NCBI GenBank assembly: GCA_021772915.1
Contig: JAJFLB010000023.1
Location: forward strand, 1-64,000
Source of the DNA: Gammaproteobacteria bacterium
GTDB lineage: Bacteria > Pseudomonadota > Gammaproteobacteria > Xanthomonadales > SZUA-36
DNA length: 64,000 nt
Direction of reading: 5' to 3'
How positions within the stretch are numbered: position 1 is the first letter of the stretch; each line of letters begins with the position of its first letter. A program made the translations under genes and the position numbers. Under the pieces are notes generated by a model. The model saw only the letters and a program-made list of their open reading frames with translations. It was not told where the DNA came from and ran no database searches. Positions 9,563 through 17,703 of this stretch are shown piece after piece.

Positions 9563-10069
9563 TCATACATGGGTAGGTGCAGGCCAACCAGTTCGTTGTT
9601 CATTGCACAGTATCCTGAAAATATAAACGTGCGTCACCAGCAGCAACGGAACGATCATTGCAGGTATCCAAAAAGCCGCTCCCAAAGCGCCGTCCGGCGT
9701 ATAGAGTATGCCCCGGGCAACGGCATTAAGCAGATCCGCCATCCCCCAAATGTTGAAAACCCAGACCGTTACAACGCCCCAGTCTCGGCTGAAATGCAGC
9801 ATGATGAGCGCGGCGAACGCCATAAGGGCGGCTATAAGGTCTCCATACGCGGCGGCAACGGCGAAACGTGGATCGAGTACCTCAGCAGTAACACCAGGAA
9901 TAAGAAACATCAGACCGATGTACCTGAAACAGTGGAGCAACAATAAAGGCCGTAGAGCCTCTTCAAACGATTGCTGCCTTAGGAGCGGGTAGGCATACCA
10001 TTTGAAAACCAGAGACCAGGCGACGATTGCCATCGCCATACTTACCGGCAGAATCAGAATAATAGACAT
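9563..10069 (-). CDS. Small integral membrane protein, divergent from HxlR regulator
   Basis: The 168-residue protein has about five hydrophobic helices (residues 3-24, 42-62, 70-92, 98-118, 128-152) and almost no soluble domain. Conserved-looking features are FKWYAYPLLRQQSFEEALRPLLLLHCFRYIGL and a NIWGMADLLNA stretch within the membrane. I do not know the function. It is transcribed away from the HxlR-type regulator across a short region with two operator-like palindromes (10089-10141), so it is very likely the regulator's main target. Confidence 0.7.
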   Translation of the reverse strand: MSIILILPVSMAMAIVAWSLVFKWYAYPLLRQQSFEEALRPLLLLHCFRYIGLMFLIPGVTAEVLDPRFAVAAAYGDLIAALMAFAALIMLHFSRDWGVVTVWVFNIWGMADLLNAVARGILYTPDGALGAAFWIPAMIVPLLLVTHVYIFRILCNEQRTGWPAPTHV

Positions 10070-10088
10070 GGGCGCATCTCCTATAGTA

Positions 10089-10141
10089 ACTTGTCATATG
10101 CAAGTAACTATAGCCAATAGACTTGCAATATGCAAGTCTAT
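10089..10141. promoter_or_regulatory. Paired palindromic operators between membrane gene and hxlR-type gene
   Basis: Site 2 (10117-10141) is a perfect palindrome with 11-base arms: ATAGACTTGCA, ATA, TGCAAGTCTAT. Site 1 (10089-10105, ACTTGTCATATGCAAGT) is a weaker copy of the same sequence. The centres are 32 bases apart, about three helical turns, so two dimers would bind on one face of the DNA. This is the expected arrangement for an HxlR/DUF24 regulator controlling itself and the divergent membrane gene. Confidence 0.8.
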
Positions 10142-10161
10142 ACTTCTATACTGTCGACACA

Positions 10162-10533
10162 ATGAGCAAAAAAATACCGCATAAACTGATCCAACAGCGT
10201 TCGAACTGCCCAATCGCCACGGCACTGGATGTGGTTGGCGATAAATGGACTTTGCTGTTGATTAGGGATATCGGGCTACTTAACAAGCACCGCAACAAGG
10301 ATTTTCAAGAGGCACGCGAAGGGATTCCAACTAATATCCTCGCAAACAGATTGAAGCAACTTGTCGAGAGAGGCCTGCTGGAAAAGCAACTGTACCAGGA
10401 ACATCCACCCCGCTATGAATATCACCTGACTGAGTCTGGAAAAGGGATGTTGCCGGTAGTTAAGGCAATGGCCAAATGGGCAGCCCACCATGTTGAGGGA
10501 GTCGAGATCCCCAAAGGGATCGGGAAACGTTAA
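10162..10533 (+). CDS. HxlR-family transcriptional regulator
   Basis: I start at ATG 10162 (MSKKIPHKLIQ); the longer frame from TTG at 10123 would put coding sequence over the operator. The 123-residue product is a single winged helix of the HxlR/DUF24 type: CPIATALDVVGDKWTLLLIRDI at the N-terminus, FQEAREGIPTNILANRLKQLVERGLL as recognition region, and YEYHLTESGKGMLPVVKAMAKW at the end. The Cys in RSNCPIA is at the position used for redox or electrophile sensing in YodB/QorR-like relatives, so a thiol-based signal is possible. It probably represses itself and the divergent membrane gene. Confidence 0.88.
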   Translation: MSKKIPHKLIQQRSNCPIATALDVVGDKWTLLLIRDIGLLNKHRNKDFQEAREGIPTNILANRLKQLVERGLLEKQLYQEHPPRYEYHLTESGKGMLPVVKAMAKWAAHHVEGVEIPKGIGKR

Positions 10534-10672
10534 CGAACGTCACCGACCAAGCAGGCAGAGTCAGGATCGGGAATATCGTTGCTGTGACTTCTATCAAAAT
10601 CCAAGTCGCAACCGCATAAGCGATCGCAACCCTGATCACGTTGCGGCGACTGTTGACCAGTTTGCACGCCAT
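10534..10672 (-). pseudogene. 5' remnant of a TPR/cyclase-type membrane signalling gene
   Basis: The leftward frame starts MACKLVNSRRNVIRV and continues IAYAVATWILIEVTATIFPI and LTLPAWSVTFVNV. This is the stereotyped N-terminal segment (RRNVxRVaiaYavvaWlliqva..ifP.l.lP.Wsv.fv) found before the TPR region in a large proteobacterial family, often annotated as adenylate-cyclase-like or TolB/TPR proteins. The frame runs into the 3' end of the HxlR-type gene at 10533 and loses similarity there, so the gene is cut by a recombination junction. Confidence 0.65.
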
Positions 10673-10935
10673 TTCAATTGAACGATGGCTGTGAGTGCAT
10701 ATCTGGTACTTTGAGTTTTAAGTGAATATAGCGTTTTTTTTCTCAGAAACCCGGCAGAATCCAGTCTTCACGGGGCCGCTATTGCAACTGGTCTTGTGGT
10801 TGCGGTGCTGGTGCTCCGCCTCATGTCACTATTGGTGGATCTGATGGTCTCCCACTTGAACTCATGGAATTTACTGTCGGATAAAACGCTGATTGTTGAC
10901 ACAGCGGGCACCGACACCCATAGTCTCTCTTCCAT
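10673..10935. other. Intergenic region with unresolved short frames
   Basis: About 260 bases precede the cobalamin riboswitch. A rightward frame (about 10747-10864) reads CNWSCGCGAGAPP then VTIGGSDGLPLELMEFTVG and a stop; a second frame over the same bases reads as a hydrophobic helix. The first looks like the end of an exported protein, but there is no start signal. The riboswitch promoter should lie in this stretch, but I could not single out a -35/-10 pair. Confidence 0.3.
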
Positions 10936-11136
10936 CGCAGGTGCCGAAGCATGTCAGTGGTTTTGATGTGCCGAGGTGAAACGGGAAGCTGGTGCGTCTT
11001 TTGGCAATTCCAGCACTGCCCCCGCAACGGTAAGTGAGCACTTCAATCTATCCACTTGATTTATCCCAAGTGAGTTGATCGGAGCAAAAACCGGCCAAAG
11101 CCGGCTAGCTCTCGAGTCCGGAGACCGGCCTGCCAT
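10936..11136 (+). promoter_or_regulatory. Cobalamin (B12) riboswitch
   Basis: The conserved aptamer blocks appear in order: GCAGGTGCC (P1 5' side), GATGTGCCGAGGTGAAAC, GGGAAGCTGGTGC, AATTCCAGCACTGCCCCCGC, AACGGTAAG, and GAGTCCGGAGACCGGCCTGCC (B12 box and P1 3' side; the block spans 11113-11134). The spacing fits a class I cobalamin aptamer with a large peripheral P-stem between 11040 and 11110. It ends about 130 bases before the ATG of the membrane protein at 11266. The following sequence can form GATGTGG/CCACATT hairpins and may hold the expression platform. It should turn the downstream genes off when adenosylcobalamin is plentiful. Confidence 0.93.
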
Positions 11137-11265
11137 GTAAGTCCAATCTGGTGTGCGGAGGGATGCGCGGATGTGGAAGACCACATTCACGTGGCTCAAA
11201 TCACATCCCCTTCTTCTAAATACCGGCTTATTTTCATCCCGGGTGGGGTATTGAAGGAGATTGAT

Positions 11266-11781
11266 ATGAATAGATTTGCCACCGCTATCGTTATAGTTTC
11301 AGGATTACTAAGGCTTATTCCACATCCCTTAGGAATTTCGCCGATGCATTCTGCTGGACTTTTTGCCGGCTCAACATTACCCCTCAAAAAGGCCATTCCA
11401 CTGTTTCTGATCATGCTTTTGGTCGGAGACTGGCTGATTGGGTTTTACGACTTCCGGGTGATGGCCGCGGTCTACGCCGGCGCGCTGTTAGCACCGATCA
11501 TTGGTAAGAAGTTAATTGGGCAGGACCGTGCCTTGCGCCGTGTGGCCGGGGGTGTCGGAGTTAGCGCCCTGGTTTTCTACCTGGTATCAAATTTTGGAAA
11601 TTGGCTGGCCTTTTATCCACATACCTGGAGCGGGTTTATTGCCAATTATATCGCCGGCCTGCCATATCTCGGCATCGCGCTGATCGGTGATGGGCTGTAT
11701 GCAGTTGCGCTGTTTGGTGGATACGAATTGCTTCTAAGAGCAAAACATGGCCCACCAAAGACAAGCGTATTAAGCCAATAA
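11266..11781 (+). CDS. DUF6580-like membrane protein under B12 riboswitch, candidate cobalamin-related transporter
   Basis: I start at ATG 11266, which has AAGGAGA at proper spacing. The 171-residue protein has about five or six membrane helices. Features include RLIPHPLGISPMHSAGLFAG near the N-terminus, VGDWLIGFYDFRVM, VSNFGNWLAFYPHTWSGF and YIAGLPYLGIALIGDGLY. The PHP...GaLFaG and SNFG.W..YP pattern fits DUF6580, a family similar in size to the S-components of vitamin importers. Control by a cobalamin riboswitch and the adenosyltransferase-like gene 18 bases downstream suggest a role in uptake of cobalamin or a precursor, functionally comparable to BtuM-type solitary importers. Transport itself is inferred. 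Confidence 0.78.
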   Translation: MNRFATAIVIVSGLLRLIPHPLGISPMHSAGLFAGSTLPLKKAIPLFLIMLLVGDWLIGFYDFRVMAAVYAGALLAPIIGKKLIGQDRALRRVAGGVGVSALVFYLVSNFGNWLAFYPHTWSGFIANYIAGLPYLGIALIGDGLYAVALFGGYELLLRAKHGPPKTSVLSQ

Positions 11782-11799
11782 AAAGGAAGGAGGGAGTCT

Positions 11800-12327
11800 A
11801 TGTCCTCTAATAAAACTCTCGATGAGATCTGTTATCCGTTTATCCACGATAAGGGCTTTCTTTGCGACTTTGAGGTTGTCAGCGATGAATTGTGCAGCCA
11901 TGTCGGACTCGTCCTGGCCTATTTGGATAAAGAGCACAGCGACATTATCACCGACCTCGATCGTCTTCAGCCATTGTGCTGGCATGTGAACGGGTCAGTT
12001 CGTGGTCGTCTGGCCGTCGGGCCCGACGATCTGGCCTGGCTCAACCACAGATATAATCACTACAAGGCCATCATCGATGGTAAAAGAGAAGGCTTTGTAT
12101 TGCCGCGAGGGCCAGTTCCTGTCCCACAGTTGCATTTAGCCCGATCAGCCGCCAAGAAAGTGATCCGGGCGATGGTTCGTCTGAAGGAGGATGGTGTCGA
12201 GGTGCCGGATATTTTGGACCGGTTTTGCAATTTGATGTGCAATTTTTTCTTTGTTCTCGCTGGCGTCGTAAACAAACGCACCGGGGTCAAGGAAATCCCC
12301 TTCGTCAGTATGAGTTACGGCAGGTAG
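11800..12327 (+). CDS. Divergent PduO-type cob(I)alamin adenosyltransferase-like protein
   Basis: The 175-residue protein follows the riboswitch-controlled membrane gene after 18 bases with a strong AAGGAGGGAG ribosome-binding site. It has a helical layout and the C-terminal signature of PduO-type corrinoid adenosyltransferases in altered form: FVLPRGPVPVPQLHLARSAAK in place of FVLPGG...LHxARtvxRRAER, and a DRFCNLMCNFFFVLAG stretch in place of NRLSDxLFvlAR. The RRAER and NRLSD residues that form the ATP and corrinoid site are largely replaced, so classical activity is doubtful. It may instead bind or deliver corrinoid. The riboswitch context supports a B12 role. Confidence 0.62.
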   Translation: MSSNKTLDEICYPFIHDKGFLCDFEVVSDELCSHVGLVLAYLDKEHSDIITDLDRLQPLCWHVNGSVRGRLAVGPDDLAWLNHRYNHYKAIIDGKREGFVLPRGPVPVPQLHLARSAAKKVIRAMVRLKEDGVEVPDILDRFCNLMCNFFFVLAGVVNKRTGVKEIPFVSMSYGR

Positions 12328-12606
12328 ACACCCGGCATCAATGATATAGACAAGCAGGCAATGGAGTTTGATCAATGCTGGAAGTGAAATACTTGAGCAA
12401 CAAAGCCCGCAAGGATCGCTGGGCTTGGAACTTCGGTATTCAAAAGCAACGGCCATTCGTGAAGACCGCCAGGCGTTTCTGGAAGATGCTCTCAAGTTGA
12501 CGTTCAATTCCGCTGGCGGAACCCTGAAACCAACCCGTTAATTATGCGGGTTAAAGATATGAACACCGTCGCTTAACGCTATCGGGATGTAGCCATGCAC
12601 AAAATT
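12328..12606. other. Degenerate stretch with broken coding frames
   Basis: Three short rightward frames follow one another: TPGINDIDKQAMEFDQCWK and stop, then VKYLSNKARKDRWAWNFGIQ and stop, then LELRYSKATAIREDRQAFLE, continuing to KLTFNSAGGTLKPTR and stop near 12541. Their composition looks like real protein, so this may be a frame-shifted gene remnant, but I cannot name the family. Confidence 0.35.
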
Positions 12607-12707
12607 GAGAGCCGTACGCGTTGAGAGGTACACATACGGTTTTGGAGAGGAGAAGCCGGGAAACAGTCCAACTACGCCCTGCTTCTGACTCTACTTGCCA
12701 GTTGGAG
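12607..12707 (+). mobile_element. 3' end of a group II intron (domains V-VI), decayed
   Basis: Bases 12609-12642 read GAGCCGTACGCG, TTGAGAGG and TACACATACGGTTTT, which follows domain V of bacterial group II introns: the catalytic AGC next to CCGT, a GNRA-like GAGA loop, and the returning TACGGTT strand. The upper stem has lost pairing. After it, GGAGAAGC (12649-12656) can pair with GCTTCT (12681-12686) as domain VI, with CAACTAC holding a candidate branch-point A, and CTCTAC marks the expected 3' end. No intron-encoded reverse transcriptase is nearby, so this is a remnant. Confidence 0.5.
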
Positions 12708-12941
12708 GAGTGTGGGAAAACATCGATGCGGGCGAATTATGATCTACTTGAAGGTCAGGCTGTTGCGACCCAGGGTAAACACAGCTGATCGGTCAGTTGG
12801 ACTATTTGATTTGGGTGCTGCATTGCTTGCCGAACGCATTGCTATGGCGAACGCAAAAATGATAGTCGTTCTTGGTTTGCTGAGATCAGCAATCTTACTC
12901 CTGAAGTCATTTCGACCCCAATGACGACTTTGGTCATTTCT
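12708..12941. other. Intergenic stretch after the intron remnant
   Basis: About 230 bases separate the intron 3' end from the stop of the peptidase gene. The open frames here lack start signals and similarity to anything I know. No terminator is visible for the convergent peptidase gene. Confidence 0.4.
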
Positions 12942-15122
12942 TCAAAACGCCAACACGTGTCGCAAGAAGGCGATCTGCACGGCGGTGTTGCGGGCAAACA
13001 ACGCCGGTGATTGGCCATAATTGTGACCTGTCTGTCTCATCAGATAAAACAATACTGGTGACCCACAGGATTGATTTGCCTGCATTGCGGCGGCCAGCTT
13101 CTCACCATGAAACGGCAGAATCACTCTATCACTCTCGCCAACCATGACGAGAGACGGGGCAAAACAAGCACCCTTTTGAACCATTTGATAAGGCGACTGA
13201 TCAATGATCACCTGGGCCTGCTCAGGATCTTGCAAAGAGCCGTACTCAGCCGTCATTAGTCGCCCATTGCCGTAAAGTGGTGCACGAACCATATCCGCAA
13301 CCGGGTAATCAATGGTCGAGGCTGCAAAAACATCCGAAAATTGGACAGCGACTTGTGCTGCTAACGGCCCAGATGCACTTGAGCCATTGGCGGCCAGCCT
13401 GTCGTTCCTGGTGTACCCCATTTCTATAAGCGCTTTTCCTGCCCATACAAAATCATCAATGGCATTTTGGCGGTTCAGCAAGATGCCGTCCTGATGCCAA
13501 GCATCGCCATACTCGCCACCTCCACGAATGGCCGGCATGGCATAAACACCACCCAGCTCAAGCCAATGGATGATGTGTGCCTGATAGAAGAGGAAACTGA
13601 CCCATTGATGCATTCCATATCCGTAAACTAAAGTCGGATTATTTCCGTTCAATTGCGTATCTTTTCGACGGCTGACGTACATTGGCACCCTTGTTCCATC
13701 TTTGCTCTTATAAAACACCCGCTCCACAAGGTAATCTTGATCGTCATAGGGTGTTTTCGCCAGATACTCGTCCCTGAGATCCGACCCATCGGCGGCAAAA
13801 CTTACGAGGTGACTCGGCGACAGGCCACTCAAAAGGCCGACTGAAAACCTGGAGCTACCGGGTGATCCTTGAAGCCCTCCCCAAATGGTTGTCCCGGTCG
13901 GGATATCAAGCGTTCGGATAGGACGCCCTTCAATATCAAAAACCTGGATGTCAGGCACTCCGTCTCTTAAGTACCCAACAATGATATTTCCGGAAAAAAA
14001 CCCGATGACATCCCCACCGACATTGCTGCCTGCCAGCATTGGCAGGTCCGTTTCTTCGACGATTGTTACGATTTCACTTGGCTGATTGAGATCAACAGCA
14101 ATAACCCGTCCGTTTTGTGCTTGATAATTGGTTTGAAAGAGAAACCTGCTTCCCTGGCTGCCCAAATAGATAAACCGTGATTGAGTTCCCCGGAAAAGCG
14201 GCGTGGGTTCAACGCTCAACCGATTGGTATTGAAAACCAAATAATCATTTTCGCTTGCGAACCCATTAGAACGGGCAACAACGAGGTGTCGCCCATCGGC
14301 AGACACGTTCGGATAATAAATGAAGGTTTCTTCGTTCTGCTGGTCAATGACAACAACATCGCTTGCTTGCTCAGTCCCCAACTTATGAAAGTAGAGGCCG
14401 ACAGTTTCCGTCCGGGATCCGGTACCTTCATCAACCGGGACGTCCTTTGACCTGACATAATAAAAACCATTGCCATCGGCTGACCAATCAACAACCGTCA
14501 ACCCATTGCCGATCTCCACCAACACATCAGGCAGGTGCAATCTTGTGTTGGCATCAATGATGCGGACCTTTCCGGACCTGGAGGTCCCATCGTTATACCA
14601 GTAGGCGACCATATTTCCTTCGCGATCAGCCCAGTGCCATGGGCTAAAATTTCGCCCGCCTATAAAACTTTTTTCGTTGCCGGTATCTGGAACATCATCT
14701 GAATGTAGCAGCCTTCGCAATTGCTTGCCCACTTTGAGGAATATTGATACGCGGCTATCGTCAGATCCACGCTGCAGATAAAAAAGTTTGTCGCCTCGCA
14801 TCTTGGCCCCGAAAGCCTGATCGAAGGTGTACAACTCCTTGATACGGTGGGCGGCAGCATCAATTTGTTCGCCCGACAACCGTTCCAGCGTGTATTTGTT
14901 TTGTGCCTCGGTCCATTTTGAAAGTCGTTCAGAGTCGACATCCTCCATCCAACGATAAGGATCCATGACCGTGTTGTTGTGGATAATCTCGGTATTTTGC
15001 TGGCTCAATGCTTCGGGGTACTTGGAGCTTTCGCCTTTGGCTTGGTCACAAAACCCAAATGCACAAAGCCCTGATGCTATCAAGCCAGTCAAACCTATCA
15101 ATTTCAGAGATTTATCAGCCAT
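12942..15122 (-). CDS. Prolyl oligopeptidase family (S9A) serine peptidase, exported
   Basis: The 726-residue length and layout match prolyl oligopeptidases: a signal-like N-terminus (residues 8-30), the conserved DPYRWMEDVDSERLSKWTEAQN entry motif, a seven-bladed beta-propeller (about 80-430), then the catalytic alpha/beta-hydrolase domain. The nucleophile elbow reads NGSSASGPLAA instead of the usual GGSNGG, the Asp lies in VGESDRVILPFHG (usually HDDRV), and the His in QTGHNYGQ. The triad residues are all present, but the surrounding residues differ from well-studied members, so specificity may differ. It is divergent from a CadC-like regulator whose ATG is 148 bases away; that regulator is its likely controller. 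Confidence 0.88.
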   Translation of the reverse strand: MADKSLKLIGLTGLIASGLCAFGFCDQAKGESSKYPEALSQQNTEIIHNNTVMDPYRWMEDVDSERLSKWTEAQNKYTLERLSGEQIDAAAHRIKELYTFDQAFGAKMRGDKLFYLQRGSDDSRVSIFLKVGKQLRRLLHSDDVPDTGNEKSFIGGRNFSPWHWADREGNMVAYWYNDGTSRSGKVRIIDANTRLHLPDVLVEIGNGLTVVDWSADGNGFYYVRSKDVPVDEGTGSRTETVGLYFHKLGTEQASDVVVIDQQNEETFIYYPNVSADGRHLVVARSNGFASENDYLVFNTNRLSVEPTPLFRGTQSRFIYLGSQGSRFLFQTNYQAQNGRVIAVDLNQPSEIVTIVEETDLPMLAGSNVGGDVIGFFSGNIIVGYLRDGVPDIQVFDIEGRPIRTLDIPTGTTIWGGLQGSPGSSRFSVGLLSGLSPSHLVSFAADGSDLRDEYLAKTPYDDQDYLVERVFYKSKDGTRVPMYVSRRKDTQLNGNNPTLVYGYGMHQWVSFLFYQAHIIHWLELGGVYAMPAIRGGGEYGDAWHQDGILLNRQNAIDDFVWAGKALIEMGYTRNDRLAANGSSASGPLAAQVAVQFSDVFAASTIDYPVADMVRAPLYGNGRLMTAEYGSLQDPEQAQVIIDQSPYQMVQKGACFAPSLVMVGESDRVILPFHGEKLAAAMQANQSCGSPVLFYLMRQTGHNYGQSPALFARNTAVQIAFLRHVLAF

Positions 15123-15270
15123 GGCGTGTTCCTTTTGGCATGTTTGTTCACCAAACTTAATGGACGCTGTGTTTTTTGCATGAATTTCACTTGAAGGTTT
15201 CGTAATTTTCTCCTGAATGTTTTGGTTTCAATGCGATATAGTGCGAAAAGTACACGCCAGAGAGTGTCGA

Positions 15271-17340
15271 ATGACTGGAACAAGTTTTTATATTGGCGAT
15301 TGGCTGGTTGACCCAGACCTCAATACGGTTGCTCGCGCCAAGCACCGCGAGCAAATTGAACCTCAATTGATGAGGTTGCTGGAGGTTTTGGCTGAGAACC
15401 CCGGCCGCCCGGTTAGTCGCAACCGAATTCTAGAGGAAGTTTGGGCCGGATTATCCGTAGGAGACGAAAGTCTTTCCCAAGCCGTCTCAAAGCTCCGCCG
15501 GATATTGAAAGACGACCCCGAAAACCCTGTCTATATTGAAACCATTCGTAAGAAAGGCTATCGGTTGTCAGCCGAGGTCCGTGCCGCATCACCTCAAGAC
15601 GGGCAGAATAGGCAGCGATTCCTGGTGCTGTTGGGAATGACATTATTTTTGACCGTCGCCGTAGTGATTTGGTCAAAGCTGGAAATCTCTCCAGGTGGAA
15701 ACCAAAATGTCAGCTTGTTGACCGCCATACCAATAACTGGGCAATTAGGCCGCGAACAGGACCCGGCAATATCTCCAAACCGCCAATATGTTGTCTATTC
15801 CAAGGAGATGAACGACTCCAATAGCCAGTTGTTTCTTCATGGCCTGGGTAGCGGAACTCAGGATCGACAGTTAACCGTACGGGGCGATAATGGATCCGCC
15901 GCATTTCTGCCCGACAACAATACGATCGTCTTCCTGCGGCACAATACGGGCCTCTGCAGCATTATCCAGATGACCTTGGTCGATGCAGCTGAACGGGTCG
16001 TAGGTGGTTGCGAAGGTAATTCGTTTATGGATCTTACCGTTTCACCTGATGGCCGCTGGTTGGCATTTGGAGGACGGGACAGCCCGACCTCACCCCACGC
16101 GATTATCTTGTTTGACCATGAGACCGGCCGGCAACGAAAAGTAACTGCGCCTCCTGAAAATATTTGGGGCGATTATGACCCCCATTTCATGGATGATGGC
16201 AAGACACTGGTTTTTGCACGTTCAATTTCCGAAGGTATGCAGGATATTTACCATTTGAATATCTCCACCGGTCAAGTAGCCCGGCTTACCCATGAAGGCC
16301 GCAACATCATGGGCCTATCGCATTTAAATGAACAGGTGATATTCGCCAGCAATCGCGCTGGCTCTTATTCCATATGGCAGATCGGGACAGATGGCAAGCA
16401 ACTTACCCGGCTGCCTATCGCCGATGACCGCCTGTTCAATCCCTCGATTTCCCCAGACGGTCAAAGTCTTGTAGCCGAACAGATCGAGCAAATCGTCAGC
16501 CTTGAAAAGATCACAATGAGCGCAAATAGTCGTTCCGAGCGGCTGATTACGCATATTGGCACCCTTCTGCATCCCAACATTTCATCCGCCAGTGGTCGCA
16601 TCACATTCAGCTCAAACAGTTTGGGATTTTATGAGATTTGGGACAGCGACTCCACGGGAGGAGACAAGCGACGGTTGACCAATTTCGCCTCTGGATTCAC
16701 GGCCCACCCAAAGTTTTCACCGGACGGTCAGTTTATTGCATTTGACGCCCGACCCGAAGGTCTCTCACGCATTTATCTGATGAACAATGATGGCGGTAAT
16801 TTACGGGTGGTGAGCGCACTGGGGCTGAATGCATATGCACCCAGCTGGTCAGAAGATGGCTCAACTCTGTTTTTCTCTCAGGAAAGTGAACACGGACTAT
16901 CGCTTTTTGCCTGTGAAATAGAACGCAATCCCTGCCGGGAGCTCGACCTGCACGATGTATATTATGCGCGTGTCTCATCTGGTGAGGATGCTTACTTTAT
17001 TCGCCCCAATCACGACGGCTTGTGGCGGGCTCAGCTTGACGGAACCGATGACCCTGAACTCATCATCCCTCAGATCGGCTTTGCAGACTGGGGGAATTGG
17101 ATACTCTCAGACAAGCAAATCATCTATTTGGATCGCACTACATCAACCCTGATGAGCTATGACATTGAAACCGCTGAGGCCAGGACCATTAAGCAAGTGG
17201 ATTTGACTTTGCCCGGGGTTGACCCGGCGCTGGCCATCTCAAAAGGTTTGGACTTTTTCTTGCTGGTTAATCGTGTCGCGCTTGAAAGCAATTTGAAAAT
17301 CGTGGACCTTCGAGGCACCCCGACGGTGGTCTCAGACTAA
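15271..17340 (+). CDS. CadC-like membrane transcription regulator with TolB-type beta-propeller
   Basis: I start at ATG 15271 (MTGTSFYIGDW). Residues 1-98 are an OmpR-type winged helix (FYIGDWLVDPDLNTV, LMRLLEVLAENPGRPVSRNRILEEVWAG, SQAVSKLRRILKDDPENPVYIETIRKKGYRL). One membrane helix follows (about 115-133), and the rest (150-689) is made of TolB/PD40 repeats with recurring SPDGR/SPDGQ turns, forming a periplasmic beta-propeller. Such proteins sense outside the inner membrane and bind DNA inside. It is divergent from the exported prolyl oligopeptidase, which makes peptides or peptidase status a reasonable signal. Confidence 0.87.
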   Translation: MTGTSFYIGDWLVDPDLNTVARAKHREQIEPQLMRLLEVLAENPGRPVSRNRILEEVWAGLSVGDESLSQAVSKLRRILKDDPENPVYIETIRKKGYRLSAEVRAASPQDGQNRQRFLVLLGMTLFLTVAVVIWSKLEISPGGNQNVSLLTAIPITGQLGREQDPAISPNRQYVVYSKEMNDSNSQLFLHGLGSGTQDRQLTVRGDNGSAAFLPDNNTIVFLRHNTGLCSIIQMTLVDAAERVVGGCEGNSFMDLTVSPDGRWLAFGGRDSPTSPHAIILFDHETGRQRKVTAPPENIWGDYDPHFMDDGKTLVFARSISEGMQDIYHLNISTGQVARLTHEGRNIMGLSHLNEQVIFASNRAGSYSIWQIGTDGKQLTRLPIADDRLFNPSISPDGQSLVAEQIEQIVSLEKITMSANSRSERLITHIGTLLHPNISSASGRITFSSNSLGFYEIWDSDSTGGDKRRLTNFASGFTAHPKFSPDGQFIAFDARPEGLSRIYLMNNDGGNLRVVSALGLNAYAPSWSEDGSTLFFSQESEHGLSLFACEIERNPCRELDLHDVYYARVSSGEDAYFIRPNHDGLWRAQLDGTDDPELIIPQIGFADWGNWILSDKQIIYLDRTTSTLMSYDIETAEARTIKQVDLTLPGVDPALAISKGLDFFLLVNRVALESNLKIVDLRGTPTVVSD

Positions 17341-17559
17341 AGTATCGAATCAACGGTAGCTCCACCCGGTGCAGTGACCCTGATCCAGAGATTTGGTGGG
17401 GCGCTCAATCTTAACATTCACTTTCATAGGCTATTTCTGGATGGCGTTTACACTGGTGGCATTGATGAACTCCCGATGCGGTTTCAACAGGTAAAGGCGC
17501 CGACAAAAGCTGAACTCACTCGTCTCACCTTGTACATGCAGGGTCACGAAATTGTCTGA
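17341..17559 (+). mobile_element. Fragment of an IS91-family transposase gene
   Basis: The frame immediately after the regulator's stop reads APPGAVTLIQRFGGALNLNI, then HFHRLFLDGVYTGG and LPMRFQQVKAPTKAEL, and stops at 17557-17559. The GAVTLIQRFGxALNLNxHFH stretch, including the HxH, is a hallmark of IS91/IS801-type Y2 transposases. Both ends of the gene and the element termini are missing, so it is inactive. The 144 bases after it (17560-17703) show nothing I can identify. Confidence 0.75.
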
Positions 17560-17703
17560 TCTGGCAGCTGGGCATACCTTAATTAGCCCCCTACCCATTG
17601 GGTCCTTCCCCAAACACCGAACCCAGAGGGTAACGAAGTGCTCGGTTTCACACTGAATATGAAAGTCTTCGAGCCATATGATTAAGGTCAGTCTTGGGGA
17701 CAT

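Noticed and set aside
10123-10161. Upstream TTG start for the HxlR-type gene
   Set aside because: It would place coding sequence over the perfect operator palindrome; the ATG at 10162 fits the family length.
12712-12924. 70-codon frame after the intron remnant
   Set aside because: No ribosome-binding site, no recognisable domain, and Arg/Leu-rich composition typical of chance frames.
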